From Epiperipatus broadwayi (Eukaryota > Onychophora > Udeonychophora > Euonychophora > Peripatidae): a stretch of 64,000 nucleotides of DNA. Location of the stretch: positions 2,287,767 through 2,351,766 of the forward strand of contig JAQFVV010012416.1 of the NCBI GenBank assembly GCA_028023455.1, written 5' to 3'. The position numbers and the translations under genes were made by a program. The notes beneath the pieces are model-generated. The model was not told the origin of the DNA, did no database searches, and saw nothing but the letters and a program-made list of their open reading frames with translations. This document shows, piece after piece, positions 58,476 through 64,000 of the stretch; position 1 is the stretch's first letter; the number at the start of each line of letters is the position of its first letter.

Positions 58476-59257
58476 TCAAATATTAGTGAGATGTTTGAAA
58501 ATTAATAGATAATCATTATTAATGCAAATTGAATTAACCGTGGCCCTAAGATAAGACAGAGAAAGCTTTTCTGCATATTTCAATTGTTTAATCAACGGAT
58601 TTAAATAGATTTGTGTGTGAAAAAGTCAGAGATTCATATGTAGTTCTTTAACTTAAATGGATCTGTTGATGATCGGAATAGAATATACCAAGTATAAGTC
58701 CTGTGATAGAAGTTGATATGTAGAGAACAAATGTTTTAGTTCACAAGATCAAAAGCAACACTGAAGTCAGCCTACAGTTATTCATTTTTGCAAAATTAAT
58801 AGCTTGCTTCACTGAACAATAGGCTTGAAAAGACAGTATTCCCTCATACCATTACCCAAGATAGACAGCATTGTTAAATCTAGCTCAATAAGACTTTTTG
58901 AGAATGAAATATGCAATGCATATATGCATATCTTCATGTAAGATTACCTATATAAATAAATTTATTAAAACATTTTTTAAAGTCAAAAGATAACTTTATT
59001 CTCATGTGAAGTTAAGTAACATGATATGTTGAATGCTAAAAGTATTTTTTATTGAAGCAATCTGTCAATTTCAGTGCTCAAAAGCCACATGACTTACTGA
59101 ACAATTAACCAATTAATTGTTTGTCTTAATTATATGTTAGACTATTTCTATCATCTAATATTAAAATGTTTTTGGGAAAATGTTAAACTTTATGTAAACT
59201 TTTCAAATACATTCAACTCTTGGTAATAGCATACAGGTTAATACATATAACATTTTA
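58476..59257. other. AT-rich stretch, nothing recognised
   Basis: No gene seen. Contains the dispersed scrap near 59070 that is shared with 35965. Confidence 0.45.
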
Positions 59258-59601
59258 AGTGTTAAAACTATCAAAACATTACTTGATCACCATTCCATAA
59301 GCTTACCCATGTTTTAATAAGAGTATTAAAGTCTCCACACAGTAGTACCACCAAGTGCAAGGATTCATATTCAATGGATGCATAAAATCCCTATCTAGTG
59401 ACTAGTCATCCAACATTCCCAGACTAGTTTCAGGCTTGTGGCTTTCATCAGTGAGGAACTAGAAACTAGTCTGGGGATACTGGATCAGTAGGCACTGGAT
59501 AGGGATTTTATAATCAAACCTTCTTACATTCATTGATTATGAAGGCTTGCACTTGGTGGCACTACTGTATGGAGAGTTTGCTACTCTTATTTTGAGTGTT
59601 A
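59258..59601. mobile_element. Family beta copy K, fold-back
   Basis: Possible 7-bp duplication AGTGTTA at 59258-59264 and 59595-59601. It starts with a diverged left end ('acttgatcaccattccataa') and has a minus-oriented arm with the hammerhead (59414-59458). A second plus-oriented arm begins ACTAGAAACTAGTCTGGGGA at 59459 and ends TATGGAGAGTTTGC. The plus arm lacks the CUGAUGA part. Confidence 0.8.
59414..59458 (-). ncRNA. Hammerhead ribozyme, beta copy K, core intact
   Basis: Minus strand: CUGAUGA (59445-59451), stem II with outer A-U then GC/GC pairs and a mismatch, GAAA (59428-59431), stem III ACUAGU and C17 (59422). Stem I CUCA/UGGG is four pairs, then a mismatch. Confidence 0.6.
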
Positions 59602-59654
59602 TTAGTCTCCTTACTTCAACAGGAGTTTCTGGTCAAACCATTGATAGTACTAGC

Positions 59655-59770
59655 ATGGGAATTGAACTGGGATCTTTGAATATTGAAATTTTAAAGTAAT
59701 GCTTTATTCAACTGAGCCAATAATCATGAATCTAAAAGTCCAGGTTCAACTCCCATGCTAGTAGTTGTTG
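59655..59770. repeat. Inverted pair of tRNA-like (SINE) fragments
   Basis: Minus, 59655-59738: TTGGCTCAGTTGAATAAAGC (A box) and, about 45 bases on, CCCAGTTCAATTCCCATGCT (B box), a good tRNA-like head. Plus, 59735-59765: a second B box, CCAGGTTCAACTCCCATGCT. The two B-box ends are inverted relative to each other. Confidence 0.65.
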
Positions 59771-60454
59771 CTGTCTATCCTGCAACACCGAAAGAAGAGA
59801 GAATAATGCCATTTGAAATTTTGTGTTATATATTAATCTGTATACCATTACTAATAATTGAGTTTATTTGGGAAGTTTAAATAAAGTTTAACATTTTTCT
59901 GAAGTCAGTCAATATTTAATATTAGATGATGGAAATAATCCAATTTGTAATTAAGACCAAAATGACATCAGCCCTAAACTACAGACAAACACTAATTATT
60001 TATGTATTTCATTGACAGATTGATTGCAATAACTCATTTTAAAACAAATGGTTTAAATCTTGTAAAAGTGGAGATTTGAAATAAACTTATATATTGTAAA
60101 AGCTATCTGGAATTAAATCAGCCATTTATGACAATATTTTAGATAATAAATTTGACAGTCAATTTCCTTATATGTAATATTTGTTGGAAGAGTTGAGCAG
60201 TTGAGATTCATCAAATTTAGCATTGATATGTTTAGATTTCTGTGTACTCACTAATTACATATGTGGATTAATTGATTTTTAGGGATTGGTAAAAGAATTC
60301 CTGGAATGTAAATGATTTGTGATCTAGTAAAATTTAATAAGATAAAGTTTAATACAGTATTTGTCTCACTTAATTTAAAAAGTGCAATTTTTGAAGGAAA
60401 ATGTTATACTTTTTTTTAATTTATTATTAAAAAATAATTAGGTGGTTTTCTATT
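59771..60454. other. AT-rich stretch, nothing recognised
   Basis: No gene or repeat match seen. Confidence 0.5.
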
Positions 60455-60529
60455 TAGGAATCCCTATAAAATTTAAGTACCAAAAGTATCTAGTTGATCT
60501 TTGGTCCAATGAACAAGAGGCACCTGCAG

Positions 60530-60650
60530 ATTCAGAATAAAAAATAGCATTAAATGTGTAGTTTATGCTGATGAATCAAGATTTTTTAAAGTCAACAATA
60601 CAAATTTTCCATTAAAGATATGAGATATGGTAAATATATTCAGTTATTTT
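60530..60650 (+). mobile_element. Possible RT remnant (weak)
   Basis: 'NSIKCVVYADESRFFKVNNT' (about 60538-60600) vaguely resembles an RT YADD motif with the second Asp lost. No other RT motif supports it. Confidence 0.2.
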
Positions 60651-60893
60651 TCCAAGAATAGGAAGAAATGTTAACTAGAGAGAATAATATGGGAAGAGAG
60701 ACGAAGAGGTGAAGGAGAAAAGATATATTGAAAAAGAGTTATAAAATAAAATACATAGGTAATTAAGTGAATATCATAATTGTAATAAAGCTTATAATTT
60801 CTTTCTTGTCTTTTATGCATTGATTTATATATAATACCATTTATATTTTCATGAAATCTAATAAAATGAAGTCTATTCTTTTATATTTGCTAC

Positions 60894-60928
60894 AGTTTCG
60901 ACTGCCCAGCAGTCTTCATCAGAGGTAT
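60894..60928 (-). ncRNA. Delta hammerhead-like motif, core intact
   Basis: Minus strand: CUGAUGA (60916-60922), an extra A, stem II GACUGC/GCAGUC (six pairs, UGG loop) and GAAA (60896-60899), then CUGUA. This is the strongest stem II in the window, but stem I could not be found on either side. Confidence 0.45.
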
Positions 60929-60969
60929 AATATTGAAATATATACATGATTATACAATCAGCATCTCTA

Positions 60970-60995
60970 TCTATATATATATATATATATATATT
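60970..60995. repeat. (AT)n microsatellite
   Basis: Simple AT repeat beside the delta motif. Confidence 0.9.
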
Positions 60996-63900
60996 GTAAC
61001 CATATATTTTAGTATAAAATATATTAATTGATGTAACTGGTATAAAAATTTCTCTTTCTTCTTTTGGTGATTTGATTGGCTTGAGCTGCACTTTGAACAG
61101 ATTACTTTCTTATATTATTTTAATAAATTTAAATTTGCTTCTTCCCATATACTAACTCATATCAGAATGTTTAACTTTTTTAAATTTTTACAACACATTA
61201 AAATTTGGTAAAATATTATTAAAAATAATAATATTATTTTTATTTATTTAAAATGATCTTAAATTATTATTTCTATTGAATTAACAAAAAACCATTTGTT
61301 CAATTAAAATAAATTATTAAAAATAAATACAGTAATTACGTATGCGTCTCAATGTAATAAAAGAAAAGAGCGCGAATTTAAGGGAAGATTGTCTGATAGT
61401 TTGCTTTTGGAGGGAGAAAGAAAAGAAAATGGTAAAGGCAAATGGTGTAAATTTGATAAGCTTAATTTTAAAATAATTAACAAGTAAACGGATTACCACA
61501 AAATTTGCTATAAACATAAATATAACATAGTGGTAATTAATTATAAGATGAATTGCTAAATTTAAAAGTCTGTTCAAGTGGCTGGCCAAGTGGATCGAAT
61601 CACCGGTAATAATTTCCAATATTACATTTTAAAATGTCGGAGCTTCCCAGTTTAAGTTTGAAAGAATTAAATACAAGATTTTGGTATGTTTTGAAATATT
61701 TATTATTCTACAATTTGGAAAAATTAAATAAGTATTTTAATTACAGAAGTTTTATGAATATGAAAATTTGTTTTTTAAAAAAGAAGAATTTTAAGTTAAA
61801 GTAAAATGTTAAAGCTATCAAAATATTTTAATATTTCCGTTTTAATTCTAATAAAATATAATATTGATTGATATTTAACTTTACAATGCCAGTAATATTT
61901 GCTAGTTAATTTGTTTAACATTTGGATAATAAACATTCTTCAAATAATTAATCAAAGCTATTTTATAATTTTATCATCGGTTTAAAATGAATAAATTAAT
62001 TGCTGCAATTAGTATTCCTGGATTAATGCATGGATAAATAAATACTTGCATGGATGTGATAAACTTGGAACACTTTTGATAGAGAAATGTAGAGATTAAT
62101 AACTTTATGAAAAACATTTTCATTTAAATTCTGCATATCATGTTTTGAAATTGTTTCATGTTTATGTAGCCACGTAAAATCGTTAATCTAATATTGCTTA
62201 TAATAACTAATCAAATGGATAGAATTGCATGTATGGAATTTAATTACAGTTATAGCTATTACCTCATATACCTATTATTCTACACATCGTACATGGATTC
62301 CATGGATCACATTAGGAGTTATAAAATGCTATACAATTCAATTTGTGATACACACATCTGCTAAAATTCATGTATTGAACTATAAAATGCTTTACATTTA
62401 GTTTTATCACACACACACCGTTAAATTTTATATATTTGATGAATAATACATTAATTTAATTTTATCGTTATATGAACTTGCATGTGAAGTTCAAAAGTTA
62501 TATTTATTAAGTTTAAATTAATAAGGGTTGAATAAAATATTTATTCAAGAGAGTAGCGCTCGCGAAAAAGCTTAAACAGTACTAAATGAATTCATGAGAT
62601 ATATCAATCTTTGTGAGATGTTTTGTGAGTCTTTCCAGATTTATATTCCTATGCCAATATTACTTATATTATATTACACATGTTTATTTTAAGCAAGATA
62701 AGTAGTACATTAGTTGTCCTGATTAGTGTAACATTTTACTAAGCAAGAACCCACATTTGCTAAAGTGTTAGTGTATTCTGAATAGTCAGAAGAACTGAGG
62801 AGGATGATTTTGCACTTTAATGTGAAGTAATAATAATGTTGTTTTAGAATGTTAAAGGGCTTTAATCTGTGCTGGTGGTTAATCCGCAGATTATTTTAAT
62901 TGCCATTTTTGTATTTTACACACATTCCTGCGCCGGTGGTTAATCCGTGGAATTGTGTGATTATACGTATTACTTTATGATGGTGTTTAAATACACAAAA
63001 CGTTTAGTATTATTTAATTCCTACGTGTAGATGAATGCATCCACAGGAATATGTTTTGCTTCATAGATATAAGTTGGGCAAAGTATTTTAGTTAATCTGC
63101 TAGATCATCTTCTTCATTTGTAAGCATAATTTATCGGTTAGATTAATAAATGGTAACAGGACGTTCTATTCAAGTACTTCATGATAATTAACTGTTGGTT
63201 GATTATTATTTACCGGAACGTAAGTAAATTGTCACTTTAATTAATGATTACATTATAACTAAATCATACAGACATCATATTATTTATTATATTATTATAG
63301 GTGTACAGTAGGGATTTATTGAATCTGGAAATGACGTTCAATATTTCATGAGTTTGATGCTGAATTTCGTATAATCTCATCAATATTCATTATATTAAAA
63401 TTGAAATATAAGGTAGGATTAGGTTTTTAAATACTGTACCTATGAGATGTATTGAAGAAAGTCGATTGAATTATCATTTATTTATTTTATTTGTTTATTT
63501 ATGTTTTATTTAGAACATTGAAATTAATTATTTATTATTCATAAATTTGTAAATAAAAGTTGATTTATAATTAAACTTACTGTGCCGTTGCTATGTGTCA
63601 TTCATAACATCAGAAATCATAAATTTTGGATAGAGCATACATTGAAGAGCATACATTGAAGTACATACTATCGTCAACATGATATAAGAGTTTATAAATA
63701 TTTTTTTTGAGAAAACATTAAGATGCTTTTCGTCTTTGGTAGTTTATGATTGTTAAGGTACAATAAAATCCCATTTACCTTTTCCATCATTTTGGCTTTG
63801 CGTAGTTGATTCTAGTATAAAATTATAAATGAATTATTAAACTTGTAAACAGATTTACTAAATAATGACATGATTAAATATATTTACTTAACGTTTTTAA

Positions 63901-64000
63901 ATTGTCATTTGTCAGTATAATAAGAGTCTCAGTAATATGATAAACTATAAAATCAGAACCCAAGTATTTATATTTATTTATTGCAAAGCTATACCTAGAC
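60996..64000. other. AT-rich stretch, no gene recognised
   Basis: A 100-codon minus frame at 61317-61619 is hydrophobic and unrecognised. Two imperfect 20-bp direct repeats (GCTGGTGGTTAATCCGCAGA near 62872 and GCCGGTGGTTAATCCGTGGA near 62932) stand out from the AT background, and 'gtagcgctcgcgaaaa' at 62555 is a small GC-rich patch. No retroelement motif seen. Confidence 0.45.

Noticed and set aside
60530-60650. Independent LINE reverse transcriptase
   Set aside because: Only one weak YAD-like motif with the second Asp lost; kept as a very low-confidence feature.
60894-60990. Type III hammerhead using the upstream ATTATAC/GTATAAT hairpin as stem I
   Set aside because: The bases next to the core (2.1-2.3) do not pair and no UH site or stem III partner is present at the required place.
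61317-61619. 100-codon hydrophobic minus frame as a membrane protein gene
   Set aside because: Its composition simply reflects AT-rich DNA (F, I, L, Y, K rich); no signal, motif or neighbour supports it.

Overview
This window looks like intergenic or intronic DNA from an animal nuclear genome. It is very AT-rich (roughly three quarters A+T by eye), has long A, T, AT and C runs, and shows no bacterial operon structure. I found no intact host protein gene. Every recognisable coding trace is a decayed retrotransposon: an APE-type LINE, several copies of an RTE-clade LINE with (ATC)n tails, a second BovB-like RTE trace and a Penelope-like element (PLE) GIY-YIG endonuclease domain. This repeat content suits an invertebrate, but I cannot name the species.

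Layout. 1-3525: one LINE split into two head-to-head halves (EN and early RT on minus, RT catalytic box to 3' tail on plus), the shape expected of a twin-priming 5' inversion. 3783-6340: an RTE LINE (minus) bracketed by copies of a hammerhead-bearing repeat (family epsilon). 7388-7945: an eight-unit tRNA-like tandem array. 8160-9790: fold-back repeats (eta, gamma). 9.8-16.6 kb: mostly empty AT-rich DNA with two more complex islands. 16.7-20.5 kb: family beta copies and the alpha element, a 412-bp tandem dimer plus an inverted copy. 22.6-24.8 kb: three RTE tails. 26.7-39.1 kb: beta copies, a hAT-like end, the PLE GIY-YIG domain and another RTE copy. 39.3-41.3 kb: a BovB-like trace, a tRNA-like SINE and a snap-back beta derivative. 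41.4-55.8 kb: many fold-back elements and epsilon copies, including an intact hammerhead at 51.73 kb. 54.4-60.9 kb: delta hammerhead-like motifs, a fresh 161-bp duplication and a beta copy. 61-64 kb: no feature recognised.

The main result is that at least four unrelated short repeat families (alpha, beta, gamma, epsilon), and possibly a fifth (delta), each carry the hammerhead ribozyme core CUGANGA-stem II-GAAA in sense orientation. In alpha (core at 20253) and epsilon (core at 51733) I could pair all three stems and place the UH cleavage site. Beta copies end in plausible 7-13 bp target-site duplications. Hammerhead ribozymes in PLE terminal repeats and in small animal retrozymes are established knowledge. 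Reading this window as a retrozyme-rich locus, probably mobilised by PLE machinery, is my inference. Stems were paired by eye; no folding or database search was run.
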